DNA of 64,000 nucleotides, taken from positions 1 through 64,000 of the forward strand of contig NZ_JBNAGK010000017.1 in NCBI RefSeq assembly GCF_049803835.1, in the 5' to 3' direction. Source of the DNA: Pacificoceanicola sp049803835. Its GTDB lineage: Bacteria; Pseudomonadota; Alphaproteobacteria; Rhodobacterales; Rhodobacteraceae. Below the pieces are notes generated by a model. The model was not told the origin of the DNA and did no database searches. It saw only the letters and a list, made by a program, of their open reading frames with translations. This document shows, piece by piece, positions 52,480 to 61,243 of this stretch (position 1 is the first letter of the stretch; every line of letters starts with the position of its first letter). The translations under genes were made by a program, and so were the position numbers.

Positions 52480-53268
52480 TCATGTCCCGGGCAGAAAGCC
52501 GGCAACCGCCGCGTTGAAGGCCTCGGGACAGTCGACATTGACCGAATGACCACCGGGCAGATCGGCAATCGCGATCCCGGAATGCGCCGTTTCCAGCCAG
52601 CTGCGCAAAGGCTGGAATTTCCGTTCGTATGATCCGTTGACCAACAGTGTCGGTACAGACAAATCGCCCAGCCGGTCGCGCAGCGACAGACGTGGCAGCG
52701 CCTCCTGCATCAGGACCGCAAGACTCTCCGGGGCCACCCTGTCGGCACTCTCCGAGAGCCTCTGGCGCAGGTCCGGCGGAAAGCGTCGGGCGTTGGCCGG
52801 ATGATAGGGCAACTGGCGCAACATGTCCGTGCCCCCCTCCCGGATCTTTGCGACAAGACTGCGCCGGGCTTCGAGCTGCGCCTCGCTCTCGATCGCGCGC
52901 AGCGCCGCATTCGCATTCGTAAAGACAACCCCGGTGCAGGCTTCGGGATAGGCGAGCGCATAGCCCAGTACGACCCCGGCGCCAAAACTCTGGCCGCACA
53001 GATGCCAGCGCGGGATGCCGAGCGTCACCCGTATCTGGTCGAGCGCCGTGATGATCCTGTCGGGGTGCGCCTGCTCGGGCAGCTGCGGTGCGGGGCTTTG
53101 GCCGTGTCCGGGCAGATCGACCCGGATCAGCCTGAACTGCCCGGCGAGGGCAAGGTTCGGCTGCCAGATGTCGCGGTTGACCAGCAGCCCATGCACCATG
53201 AGCAGAGGCGGCAACCCGGTGTCGGGCGCCGCCTCGTAGGCCAGAGTCGTTGGGGGGACCGTGTTCAA
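52480..53268 (-). CDS. Alpha/beta hydrolase
   Basis: Hydrolase of 262 aa with nucleophile Ser94 in CGQSFGAGVV, oxyanion region MVHGLLVNRDIW, and catalytic His in LPGGHSVNVDCPEAF near residue 245. The glutamine before the serine (GQSFG instead of GHSMG) is a variant seen in lactonase- and haloperoxidase-like members. The ATG at 53268 overlaps the stop of the upstream hydrolase gene (ATGA), so the two are produced together. Substrate unknown. Confidence 0.82.
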   Translation of the reverse strand: MNTVPPTTLAYEAAPDTGLPPLLMVHGLLVNRDIWQPNLALAGQFRLIRVDLPGHGQSPAPQLPEQAHPDRIITALDQIRVTLGIPRWHLCGQSFGAGVVLGYALAYPEACTGVVFTNANAALRAIESEAQLEARRSLVAKIREGGTDMLRQLPYHPANARRFPPDLRQRLSESADRVAPESLAVLMQEALPRLSLRDRLGDLSVPTLLVNGSYERKFQPLRSWLETAHSGIAIADLPGGHSVNVDCPEAFNAAVAGFLPGT

Positions 53269-53969
53269 ATCAAGGACCGTGCTTGCAGCCAGTCCTGTAC
53301 CGTCCGGCCGACCGCCTCGGGCTGTTCGAAAGGCAGAAGGTGACCCGCTCCGTCAATCACCACGGATGTCGCGTCGGGGATATGCTCCGCGATGGCGTCA
53401 TGCACCGCCCTGGTGGACAGGTGGTCTTCATCGCCGGTGATCAGCAGCACCGGAAAGGGAAATGCGCCGATATAGGCTGTCGCGTCGGGGCGGTGCAGCA
53501 GCGCGAGGTTCTGCCGTTCGTGCACTTCGGGACCGCAGTCGATGACCATCTGGCGGATGCCCGCCACAAGGGTGTCATCCCGTGCGCCCGCCTTGGACAC
53601 GACCTTTGGCGCCCAAGTCTGCGCATAGCGGGTCATATCCGCATTGGCCGCGTCGATGCGCGATTGCCGATGGTCCAGCTCGTTCGGTCCGGGGCCTTCG
53701 GCGCTGGTGCTTGAGAGGATCATCGCCTTGATCCGGTCAGGGGCCTGCCGCCCCATCTCCATCGCCACGCGCCCGCCCATGGAATGCGCGATCACGAACA
53801 GGTCGCCGGTTGTCGTGGCCAGAGCGCGACTGGCCATTTGCTCCAGTGTCGCGTCAATGGTCGTGTCCGCGACATGAACCCCGTCCACATGCGGGCGCAG
53901 CGTTTCGGCGACAGGGGCCCAAGTGCGGGCGTCCGACATGATACCGGGAATGGTGACAAGCGTGACCAT
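53265..53969 (-). CDS. Alpha/beta hydrolase
   Basis: Hydrolase of 234 aa with Ser63 in VIAHSMGGRVAM, acid in ITGDEDHLS near residue 180 and base His in DGAGHLLPFEQPEAV near 213. The compact size and GAGHLLPFEQP motif resemble homoserine-acetyltransferase-like and enol-lactone hydrolase-like proteins. Start ATG 53969 gives a normal N-terminus (MVTLVTIPGIMSDART); a longer start at 53990 is possible. It is the first of a coupled pair of unlike hydrolases, which suggests successive steps on one ester or lactone. Confidence 0.82.
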   Translation of the reverse strand: MVTLVTIPGIMSDARTWAPVAETLRPHVDGVHVADTTIDATLEQMASRALATTTGDLFVIAHSMGGRVAMEMGRQAPDRIKAMILSSTSAEGPGPNELDHRQSRIDAANADMTRYAQTWAPKVVSKAGARDDTLVAGIRQMVIDCGPEVHERQNLALLHRPDATAYIGAFPFPVLLITGDEDHLSTRAVHDAIAEHIPDATSVVIDGAGHLLPFEQPEAVGRTVQDWLQARSLI

Positions 53970-54078
53970 CGGGAATTCCAATCTTCTCAAAGCGTCAATC
54001 GAGGTTTCGGCCCCGATGCTATCAGTGCTCCGATCCGATCAGAACCCGATCAAAGGTTAGTACAGACCCAACACAAAG

Positions 54079-54107
54079 GCCCCCGGCGCGGGAGGAGCAC
54101 CGGGGGC
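54079..54107 (-). terminator. Terminator-like hairpin after the third TctC gene
   Basis: GCCCCCGG (54079-54086) and CCGGGGGC (54100-54107) form an eight-pair GC stem with a 13-base loop, 52 bp downstream of the TctC stop at 54159; on the minus strand CTTTGTGTT follows. Confidence 0.6.
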
Positions 54108-54158
54108 GGGGGGCGGGCGTGGCAAAGCCTCACCCGACCGAAGGGATGTCAGGTCAGA

Positions 54159-55139
54159 TCACTTGATCCCGGCGGCTTCGAGGCCCTTGACCGCAAGCGC
54201 GTCGAGTTTCCGGGCGAAGACCTCGTACTCGTCCGGCCCAAGGAAACGCGGAACAACCCCGGACAATGCCTCGTACTCCTTGAATTCCGGGGAATTCACC
54301 GCTTCCTGCAAGCCCGCCGCCAGTTTCTGCTTGATCTCGTCCGGAACGCCCGCCGGGGCGACGAGGCCGCGGATCTGCTGCCAGTCGGTGTCCACCTCAT
54401 AGCCCAGTTCGGTGTAGGTCGGCGCATCGGGCAGGGCGGGGTTGCGCTGGTCTGACAACACGCCGATCACCCGGACACGGCCTGCCTCGACGAATTCGCG
54501 CAGCGAGCCGGCATTGGCCGATCCGACATCCACATGGCCTCCCAGCACGTTGGCGATGGTGTCCGCCGTGTTGTTGTACCCGACCCAGTTGATGTCGATC
54601 CCGGCGGCATTGGTGGCCAGTTCCGACGCCACGTTCGAGACCGAGCCGATAGACCCGAAGCCACCCACGTTCGGCACGGAACCGGAGGCTTTCATGGCGA
54701 CGACGAAATCGTCGAAGGACTGGTACGGGCTCTCCGCGGATACGAACAGCATGTAGCTGTCTTGTTGCAGCATGGCGATCCAGTCGAAATCGTCGACGGA
54801 AAACACACCGGCCAGGCTGGTCTTCATCGCGGTGAACTGGGTCAGCGTGTTGACGCCCAGCGTGTAGCCATCAGGTTCCGCTGCCTTGACGATGGTCATC
54901 TGGGTCGCCCCGCCGCCGCCCGGCTTGTTGATCACGACGACCTCCTGGCCGAACACCGGCTCGGCGGCGCGGGCAAGGTTGCGCGCGAGGATGTCGGTAG
55001 GCCCACCCGGACCGTTCGGAATGACGATTTCGATGGTCTTGCTCGGCCAGCTGGTAGCGTCCTCGGCGCCTGACGTGGTAGCGATGACGACGACGCCTGC
55101 AGCAACGCAAGTGCCGCGCAAAAAAGATTGTAGTCTCAT
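54159..55139 (-). CDS. Orphan TctC/Bug-type substrate-binding protein (third copy)
   Basis: Periplasmic receptor of 326 aa with signal peptide about residues 1-25 (ending TTSGAEDATSW). Landmarks: IPNGPGGPTDILARNLARAA, VINKPGGGGATQMTIVKAAE, NVGGFGSIGSVSNVASELA and LGGHVDVGSANAGSLREFVE. It is more distant from the other two receptors, lacking the HTKPGG start. No TctAB genes adjoin. ATG 55139 has GGGGGAAG. The promoter region shared with the divergent hydrolase contains ATTGTATGCA (minus strand, 55161-55170) and TTGTA-GTA-TACAA (55215-55227), so both genes are probably controlled together. Confidence 0.9.
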   Translation of the reverse strand: MRLQSFLRGTCVAAGVVVIATTSGAEDATSWPSKTIEIVIPNGPGGPTDILARNLARAAEPVFGQEVVVINKPGGGGATQMTIVKAAEPDGYTLGVNTLTQFTAMKTSLAGVFSVDDFDWIAMLQQDSYMLFVSAESPYQSFDDFVVAMKASGSVPNVGGFGSIGSVSNVASELATNAAGIDINWVGYNNTADTIANVLGGHVDVGSANAGSLREFVEAGRVRVIGVLSDQRNPALPDAPTYTELGYEVDTDWQQIRGLVAPAGVPDEIKQKLAAGLQEAVNSPEFKEYEALSGVVPRFLGPDEYEVFARKLDALAVKGLEAAGIK

Positions 55140-55160
55140 TGATCTTCCCCCTGACATTAA

Positions 55161-55227
55161 TGCATACAATTTCACATTGAGTGCAGTCACAGGCTCAATC
55201 GAAAACGAAGCACTTTGTAGTATACAA
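55161..55227. promoter_or_regulatory. Operator candidates between TctC and hydrolase genes
   Basis: TGCATACAAT at 55161-55170 is the reverse complement of ATTGTATGCA, found also at 34910 and 37137. TTGTA-GTA-TACAA at 55215-55227 is a perfect inverted repeat that looks like the TTGTATACAA-type sites of FCD-class GntR regulators. The whole 276-bp divergent region is unusually AT-rich for this window. Confidence 0.5.
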
Positions 55228-55415
55228 TTGGTTAGAGCTGGTGACATGGATACTTTCGGCAGAAATTCTCATGTTCCGTTGCTATACACGGCCCTGCATT
55301 CCATAATGTTCGTGACGTAATTGGCTGCATGAATGTTGCATCTTCTTCAAAGATTGATGCCTTCGATACTGCGCTGCCGATGAACGGCTCAACACAACGA
55401 ACTGGGAGAACCGAT

Positions 55416-56141
55416 ATGCAATCCGGTAAGGAAGGTCGCGCTTTTGTTCTTGTCCATGGGGCAGGTCACGGTGGGTGGATGTGGAAAAAGGTCAGGGACC
55501 AGTTGCACGCCCGGGGACATCGGGTGTTCACGCCCACGCTGACCGGACTGGGCGAACGCTCGCACCTGATGAGCGGTGACATCACGCTGCAGACCCATAT
55601 CGACGACGTGGTTAACGTCTTCAGATGGGAAGATCTCAGCGACGCGGTTCTGGTTGGCCATTCCTACGCCGGGTGGGTCGTGAGCGGTGCGATGGAGCAT
55701 GTCGAAGACCGGGTTTCCGGGATTGTCTACCTTGACGCCTTCCTGCCGGATGACGGCCAGCGCGGCGTGGACTTTCTGAACAAGCAGCAGACCGCCGCCT
55801 TCGAAGAGGCACAGGCCAAGGGGGAAGTCTCACGCCCGGGACCGAATTCGAAGGCGCTGCGCATCCAGTCCGAAGCGGATGCGGCCTGGGTCGATACCAG
55901 GATCACCCCGCAGCCCATCGGCGTGTCCCTTCAGGCCCTCGAGCTCACCGGCGCCCGCGACCGCGTGGCAAAGAAACTCTATGTCCGGGCACCGCTGTTT
56001 CCGCAACCGCGGTTCGACGCGGCGCTGGACCGGTGCCAGGCCGACGCGAGCTGGAAAACCATCGTCATGGAGAACTGTGGACACGATCCGATGATCGACG
56101 ATCCGGACAGCGTGGTTGCCATGCTCGAGGACATGCTGTGA
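55416..56141 (+). CDS. Alpha/beta hydrolase (EstC / hydroxynitrile-lyase-like)
   Basis: Hydrolase of 241 aa: VLVHGAGHGGWMWKKV (residues 11-26), nucleophile Ser83 in LVGHSYAGWV, and base His in ENCGHDPMIDDPD near residue 225. The early GAGHGGWMW motif and the long lid (LTGLGERSHL near 42) are typical of the group comprising methyl-salicylate-type esterases, hydroxynitrile lyases and bacterial EstC. The start at ATG 55416 has GGGAGA before it. It overlaps the next gene by GTGA, and its upstream neighbour is a divergent carboxylate receptor, so an esterified carboxylic acid is a plausible substrate. Confidence 0.83.
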   Translation: MQSGKEGRAFVLVHGAGHGGWMWKKVRDQLHARGHRVFTPTLTGLGERSHLMSGDITLQTHIDDVVNVFRWEDLSDAVLVGHSYAGWVVSGAMEHVEDRVSGIVYLDAFLPDDGQRGVDFLNKQQTAAFEEAQAKGEVSRPGPNSKALRIQSEADAAWVDTRITPQPIGVSLQALELTGARDRVAKKLYVRAPLFPQPRFDAALDRCQADASWKTIVMENCGHDPMIDDPDSVVAMLEDML

Positions 56142-56830
56142 GCCAGCCGATCACCATTCTGGCTCCGGCGGCCTTTGCGTCGGCGCTGAACCTTCTGGCG
56201 CAGGACATGGAGCCGGGGCTGGTGACATTTACCTTCGGCCCTGCCACCGGTCCCGCGCCGAACAGCATCACAAGCCGGTTGGAAGCCGGCGAGCGCTTCG
56301 ACCTCGTCATCCTTCCGGTGGCCCTGGTGGACAAGGAGATCGCGGCAGGGCGGTTGAGCGGTGCTCCGGTGCCCGTCTTTGCCTCGACCGTCGCCTTTTG
56401 TGTATCGGAAGGGGCCGCAGTCCCGGACCTGTCGACTGAGGCGGGCCTGTGGCAGACGCTGTCGGACGCGGCCACCATCGGCCTGTCGGCGGCAGGAAGC
56501 GGCGCGTTTTTCCGTGACCGCCTGGTGCCACGCTCGGGGCTGGGCGAGGCCCTGTCGGCCAAGCTGCGGACGATCACGGACCGCCCTGTCGGACAGGCCG
56601 TGGCTGAAGGGCTGGTCGCGCTCGGGTTCCAACAGAAAGCAGAGCTTCTGGAGGTGGGCGGGATCACCGTGACTGACGACCTTCCGGATCTGGCCCGAAA
56701 CGACACCTGGCTTGCCCTGGTTCAGGGCGCGGATGGCCAGCACACCGCCGCCGATGCACTGGCCGAACACCTGCGGTCGACGCGGGCGCGGGACATCCTG
56801 ATAGCGCATGGCTTGACTCCGGCCACCTGA
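56138..56830 (+). CDS. Molybdate-binding-protein-like domain without signal peptide
   Basis: Protein of 230 aa with the two-lobed fold of the molybdate/tungstate and extracellular type-2 binding proteins (SBP_bac_11-like). Seen: TILAPAAFASALNLLAQDME at the start, RLEAGERFDLVILPVALVDK near residue 45, GLSAAGSGAFFRDRLVPRSG near residue 112 and RDILIAHGLTP at the C-terminus. It starts directly at the binding domain with GTG 56138, inside the hydrolase stop codon, and no signal peptide can be placed in front, so it should remain in the cytosol. It may be a sensor or a carrier for the product of the coupled hydrolase. Confidence 0.7.
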   Translation: MSQPITILAPAAFASALNLLAQDMEPGLVTFTFGPATGPAPNSITSRLEAGERFDLVILPVALVDKEIAAGRLSGAPVPVFASTVAFCVSEGAAVPDLSTEAGLWQTLSDAATIGLSAAGSGAFFRDRLVPRSGLGEALSAKLRTITDRPVGQAVAEGLVALGFQQKAELLEVGGITVTDDLPDLARNDTWLALVQGADGQHTAADALAEHLRSTRARDILIAHGLTPAT

Positions 56831-56840
56831 CGGCAAAAGC

Positions 56841-56869
56841 CCCTGCCAGGACGCGAAATCCCGGCAGGG
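56841..56869. terminator. Hairpin between convergent genes
   Basis: CCCTGCC (56841-56847) and GGCAGGG (56863-56869), flanked by AAAAGC on the left and TTTG on the right, between stops at 56830 and 56881. Usable from both sides. Confidence 0.65.
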
Positions 56870-56880
56870 TTTGTGCCCGG

Positions 56881-58047
56881 CTATTCCGCCGCGCTGGCCC
56901 GGGGGGCGCGCTGGTCGAAACGGCGCTCGAAGATCCCCTCGGCGATGCGGTTCTTCATGATCTCGACCGAGCCGCCCGCGATCATCCAGCCCCGTGTCCG
57001 GCGCAGGCAGTATTGCGCCGTGCTTTCGCTGGAAAAACCCAGTCCGCCGAGGATCTGCACGGCTTCGTTCGCTGCAAAGTAACCCGCCTCGTTGCAGGCC
57101 AGCTTGGCCAGCGCCGTTTCATGCGCGGAAGGCAATCCATCGCCTGCGTTCACCGCGGCCCGCATCAGCAGCAGCTGCGCCGACTCCAGTTTCAAAGCCA
57201 TCTCGGCGAATTTCCATTGCAGGCCCTGGAACTCGCAGAGCGGCCGCCCGAACTGCTTGCGCGTCAGGGCGTGCTCCCGCGCGAGGTTGAAGGCATGCCG
57301 CCCCACGGCCACAGCCCGCGCGGCGTTGCCAAGCCGTTCGACGTTGAACCCCGCGATCTGTTTCTTGAAGCCGCCTTCGCCCAGAAGGACGTTTTCCTTG
57401 GGAATGCGCACGTCGTCGAAATAGAGCTGGCACCAGTCCTCGCCGTTCATGAAGGTGGAGGGTTTGCCAACCTCGAAGCCCGGCGTGCCGCGCTCGATCA
57501 GAACCGATCCGATGCCGCCGGTGCCGGGTCCGAAGCGGACATAGACCAGGAACAGATCGGCAAGACCGCTGTGCGTGCCGAAAATCTTGGTGCCGTTGAT
57601 GACGTAGTCATCCCCGTCCTGAACCGCCCGTGTCGTCAGCTCTGTGACGGCAGACCCTGCGCCGGGCTCGGACATCCCCAAGGATATCAGTGTCTTGCCC
57701 GCCAAGATGCCCGGCAGATAGAGCGCTTTCTGCTCCGGCGTCGCGTATTCGACAAAGGTCCTGACCGGGCCGAAGTTGGCGGCTTGGACCACGTCTCCTG
57801 ATTTCGGGCAGACTTCGGCCACCGCTTGCAGGGCGATAATGGCTTCGACAAGCGACCCGCCGGCGCCGCCGTCCGCCTCGTCGAAGAGCAGCCCCAACAG
57901 GCCGATGTCCGCGAGCCGCTCGGCCACGTCCCACGGATAGTTATCCGACGCGGCGCGTTCCGCCGCTCCCGGCGCCAGCTCTGTTTGCGCAAAGCGGCTG
58001 ACCGTTTCGTGGAACGCCCGCTGTTCCGCGTTCAGATTGAAGTCCAT
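56881..58047 (-). CDS. Acyl-CoA dehydrogenase
   Basis: Flavoprotein of 388 aa that introduces the first double bond in an acyl-CoA. Standard three-part layout: N-terminal helices (MDFNLNAEQRAFHETVSRFA), middle beta domain with SLGMSEPGAGSAVTELTTRA and GTKIFGTHSGLADLFLVYV, and C-terminal helices ending VQILGGLGFSSESTAQYCLR. The region where the catalytic Glu of short-chain enzymes would lie reads GGLGFSSES, so the base may come from another helix. It could supply the dehydrogenation missing from the beta-oxidation-like operon at 20806-32882, but it stands alone here. Confidence 0.88.
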   Translation of the reverse strand: MDFNLNAEQRAFHETVSRFAQTELAPGAAERAASDNYPWDVAERLADIGLLGLLFDEADGGAGGSLVEAIIALQAVAEVCPKSGDVVQAANFGPVRTFVEYATPEQKALYLPGILAGKTLISLGMSEPGAGSAVTELTTRAVQDGDDYVINGTKIFGTHSGLADLFLVYVRFGPGTGGIGSVLIERGTPGFEVGKPSTFMNGEDWCQLYFDDVRIPKENVLLGEGGFKKQIAGFNVERLGNAARAVAVGRHAFNLAREHALTRKQFGRPLCEFQGLQWKFAEMALKLESAQLLLMRAAVNAGDGLPSAHETALAKLACNEAGYFAANEAVQILGGLGFSSESTAQYCLRRTRGWMIAGGSVEIMKNRIAEGIFERRFDQRAPRASAAE

Positions 58048-58305
58048 CCGGTGAAACCCTCCCTATGTGATGGTCGCCAATCTAGCGCAGGTCCGGGAGG
58101 ATCAGGACTGACCAAGAGTCAGCGTTGCGAAACAAAAACTTGTGCATGCGCCGGTGGAAGGCCGATAGCCGGACAGATCGCCAGAGTGACCCGCCTCGGC
58201 AGTCGGGGTAGTCTTCCGTCCCGGCCCGCGTCGCGGCCTCCGACAAACCCGGGGCTGTGCGCCCCGGGAACGGTCCGTGATCTCTTCCAGCGCTTGCAGG
58301 GCGGG

Positions 58306-60087
58306 CTATTCGCCGAGCGCAATGCCCTCCCGCCGCGGATCGGCAGCCCCTTGCAGTCCGTCCGGGGTGATCGCAATGGCATGAAGGCCGGAGTTCAGAT
58401 CCCCGACGTTGACCTTGTACCCCATGCCCTCCAGCGGGCCCGCCATATCGGCCATGGGAGTACCGGCTTCGAGGTCGTAGGTGCCGAAGCGGTTGACCGC
58501 ATGGGGCATCGCCACCGCCTGCTGAACATCCATGCCCCAGTCGACATGCGCCACGATGGCCTGCGCAACATAGCCGATGATGCGCGAGCCGCCGGGCGAG
58601 CCGATCACCAGCATCGGCTTGCCGTCCCGGCGCACGATGGTGGGGGACATGGAGGACCGGGGCCGCTTTCCCGGCTCGACACGGTTGGCGATGGGCACAC
58701 CGTCCGCATGGGAGCGGAACGAGAAGTCCGTCAGTTCGTTGTTCAGCAGAAAACCGTGGGTCATCAGCCGCGAGCCAAAGCCGTTTTCGATGGTCGTCGT
58801 CATCGAGAGCGCGTTGCCGTATTGGTCGACAATCGAGATGTGCGAGGTCGACGGCAGTTCGAGGCTTTCGTCATCGGCCCACAGTTGCGCGTGATCCCAT
58901 TCCGGATTGCCGGGGCTGACTTCTGGCAACGCGTCGTCGCCTTTAAGCAATTCGGCCCGATCCGCGAGATAGGCGGGATCGACCAGCCCGTCGGTCGGCA
59001 TCGGCACATAGTCGCTGTCGGCCATGTAGCGGCCGCGATCGGCAAAGGCGAGGCGCGAGGCATCGCCGATCACGCGCCACGTCTCGGGATCGTCCTGCGC
59101 GCCCGGCTCCAGTGCGTTCATCATGCCGAGGATCTGCCCGACGGTCAGCGCACCCGAGGAGGGCGGCCCCATGCCACAGACCTCGTAGCCGCGGAAGTCG
59201 GCGCAGACGGCGGGCCGTTCGACAACATCATACAGCGCAAGGTCAGCGGTCTCCATGACTCCCGCGTTGCCCTCGACCGCCTTGACGGTATCGACAATCG
59301 CCTGCGCGATCTCGCCGGTGTAGAAGGCCTCCGGTCCCTCCGCCGCAAGGCGTTTCAGCACGGCAGCGTAGTCCGGATTTGACAGCGTCGCGCCCTCGGC
59401 CAACGGCTGACCACCGGGCAGGAAATAGGCCGCCGTGGCGTCGAAGCGGGCCAGCCGTTCGCCATCTTCGGCGATCAGACCGGCAAGGCGCGGCGACACC
59501 GCGAAACCCTCTTCGGCCAGTCCGATGGCAGCGTCGAAGAGGCCGGCCCATTCGGACTTCCCCCACTTTTCATGTGCACGATGCATCAGCATCGGCGTTC
59601 CGGGCACACCGACGGATCGCCCGCCCACCACCGCATCGAAGAAGCCCATGGGCTCGCCATCGTCGGTCTGGAACAGGCGCGGCGTGGCGGCCAGCGGCGC
59701 AGTTTCGCGCCCGTCCAGCGTGGTGATCTCGCCGGTCTCGCCGTCGTGCCAGACAAGGAAGGCGCCGCCGCCAAGCCCCGAACTTTGCGGTTCGACCAAG
59801 CCGAGAACGGTCTGCACGGCAACCATGGCATCTGCCGCGGTGCCGCCGGTGCGCAGTATCTCGGCGCCTGCGGCGACGGCGTGGGGATTGGCGGCTGCCA
59901 CCATCCACTGGCTGGCCTCGACGGGGCGGCCGTCTGCTTTCGCGGCCAGCGCGGCGGCCACTTCTGGTGAAATCGCGGCCAGATCGTTCGAGGTTGCGGC
60001 TTCGGGCGCGACGGAATCGGCGGCCTGCTGCGCCAGCGCGGCGCCGGATAGGCTGGTCGCAAACAGCAGGATTGTCAGGATTCGCAT
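58306..60087 (-). CDS. ggt: Gamma-glutamyltransferase
   Basis: Periplasmic N-terminal-nucleophile hydrolase of 593 aa that cleaves gamma-glutamyl bonds such as in glutathione. Signal peptide about residues 1-20 (ending GAALAQQA). The precursor is cut before Thr414 (SLELPSTSHISIVDQYGNA), which becomes the nucleophile of the small subunit; GSPGGSRIIGYVAQAIV near residue 500 forms the glycine-rich oxyanion loop. Two cysteines (RPAVCADFRGYEVCGMG) in the large subunit are unusual and may form a disulfide. ATG 60087 has GGGGAGA. Confidence 0.93.
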   Translation of the reverse strand: MRILTILLFATSLSGAALAQQAADSVAPEAATSNDLAAISPEVAAALAAKADGRPVEASQWMVAAANPHAVAAGAEILRTGGTAADAMVAVQTVLGLVEPQSSGLGGGAFLVWHDGETGEITTLDGRETAPLAATPRLFQTDDGEPMGFFDAVVGGRSVGVPGTPMLMHRAHEKWGKSEWAGLFDAAIGLAEEGFAVSPRLAGLIAEDGERLARFDATAAYFLPGGQPLAEGATLSNPDYAAVLKRLAAEGPEAFYTGEIAQAIVDTVKAVEGNAGVMETADLALYDVVERPAVCADFRGYEVCGMGPPSSGALTVGQILGMMNALEPGAQDDPETWRVIGDASRLAFADRGRYMADSDYVPMPTDGLVDPAYLADRAELLKGDDALPEVSPGNPEWDHAQLWADDESLELPSTSHISIVDQYGNALSMTTTIENGFGSRLMTHGFLLNNELTDFSFRSHADGVPIANRVEPGKRPRSSMSPTIVRRDGKPMLVIGSPGGSRIIGYVAQAIVAHVDWGMDVQQAVAMPHAVNRFGTYDLEAGTPMADMAGPLEGMGYKVNVGDLNSGLHAIAITPDGLQGAADPRREGIALGE

Positions 60088-60194
60088 GGTCTTTCTCCCC
60101 TTGGTGAGGTGTTCTTGTTCGGACACTCAACCATGGAGTGCCAATCGGTGAAACCCGTAATTGCCGGACGGCCCGTGCTCCTCCGCCAGGACCG

Positions 60195-61160
60195 TCACAC
60201 CAGCCCGGCGAGCCACAGGTACAGCGGCAGGCCCACCGTGATGTTGAACGGGAAGGTCACGCCAAGCGACAGGGTCAGGTAGATGCCGGCTTCGGCCTGC
60301 GGCAGAGCGATCTTCATCGCCGCGGGGACGGCGATGTAGGATGCCGAGGCCGCCAGGACCATCAGCAGGAACAGGCTGCCGGTCTGCAACCCGACGACCG
60401 CGCCCAGACCCATGGCAAGCATGGCCCCGATCACCGGCATCAAGAGGCCGAAGGCGAACATTCCCGCACTCAACAGGTGCCGGTTGCGCAACAGGCTGCG
60501 TCCTGCCGCCAGTCCCATGTCCAGAAGGAACAGGCAGAGGATGCCGGTGAAGGGTGTCACCACGAATGGGGCGATCATCTCCATTCCCTTGTCCTGCGTC
60601 AGGGCTCCGATCACGAAGGCCCCGGTCAACAGCACGATGGATCCATTGGCAAAAAGCTCACGCATCGGCACCCGGCCCGCGCCGCCAGGCGTTGCGGTAC
60701 GTTGCGCGATCCACAGAGCGGAAAGGATCGCGGGCACCTCCATCATCGCCGCAACCGCGACCATGAAGCCGTCGGAGGCGAACCCTGCCAAGTCCAGCAG
60801 GCTCGACGCCGCCACGAAGGTCACGATGGAAATCGAGCCGTAGTGCCCGGCCACGGCTGCCGCGTTAAGCGCGTTCAGACGTGTCATGGCGCGAAGCAGC
60901 GCGTAGGCGATGAAGGGGATGGCGAAGGACAGAAGCAGGCCTGCCGCCAGTGCGGAAAAGACATCCGCGCCAAGGCCGTTCGCAGCGAGGCTGTGGCCGC
61001 CCTTGAAGCCGATTGCCAGCAGCAGGTAGAGCGACAGGATCTTTGCCGCGCCTTCCGGGATCGAAAGGTCGCTGCGCACCGCGGCCGCCAGAAGGCCAAG
61101 GACAAAGAACAGGATCGTTGGCACCATGAGGTTGCCCACGAGGCTATCGAAGATGTGCAT
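60195..61160 (-). CDS. Sodium-dependent bicarbonate transporter family permease (SbtA-like)
   Basis: Inner-membrane protein of 321 aa with about ten membrane segments in two inverted halves. The two conserved cores are visible as AGHYGSISIVTFVAASSLLD near residue 104 and AASASYIAVPAAMKIALPQA near 270, the latter (ASYIAVPAA) being the SbtA substrate site. It would take up bicarbonate, or another small anion, with sodium. No SbtB-like PII partner gene adjoins. A LysR gene lies divergent 83 bp away and probably controls it. Confidence 0.87.
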   Translation of the reverse strand: MHIFDSLVGNLMVPTILFFVLGLLAAAVRSDLSIPEGAAKILSLYLLLAIGFKGGHSLAANGLGADVFSALAAGLLLSFAIPFIAYALLRAMTRLNALNAAAVAGHYGSISIVTFVAASSLLDLAGFASDGFMVAVAAMMEVPAILSALWIAQRTATPGGAGRVPMRELFANGSIVLLTGAFVIGALTQDKGMEMIAPFVVTPFTGILCLFLLDMGLAAGRSLLRNRHLLSAGMFAFGLLMPVIGAMLAMGLGAVVGLQTGSLFLLMVLAASASYIAVPAAMKIALPQAEAGIYLTLSLGVTFPFNITVGLPLYLWLAGLV

Positions 61161-61243
61161 GATTGAAACTCCGGAACAGTTTCACGCCTGTTGCCCGACT
61201 TCCTTGCATAGTGTAAATACAAATAACTGGTCTGACAGATAGT

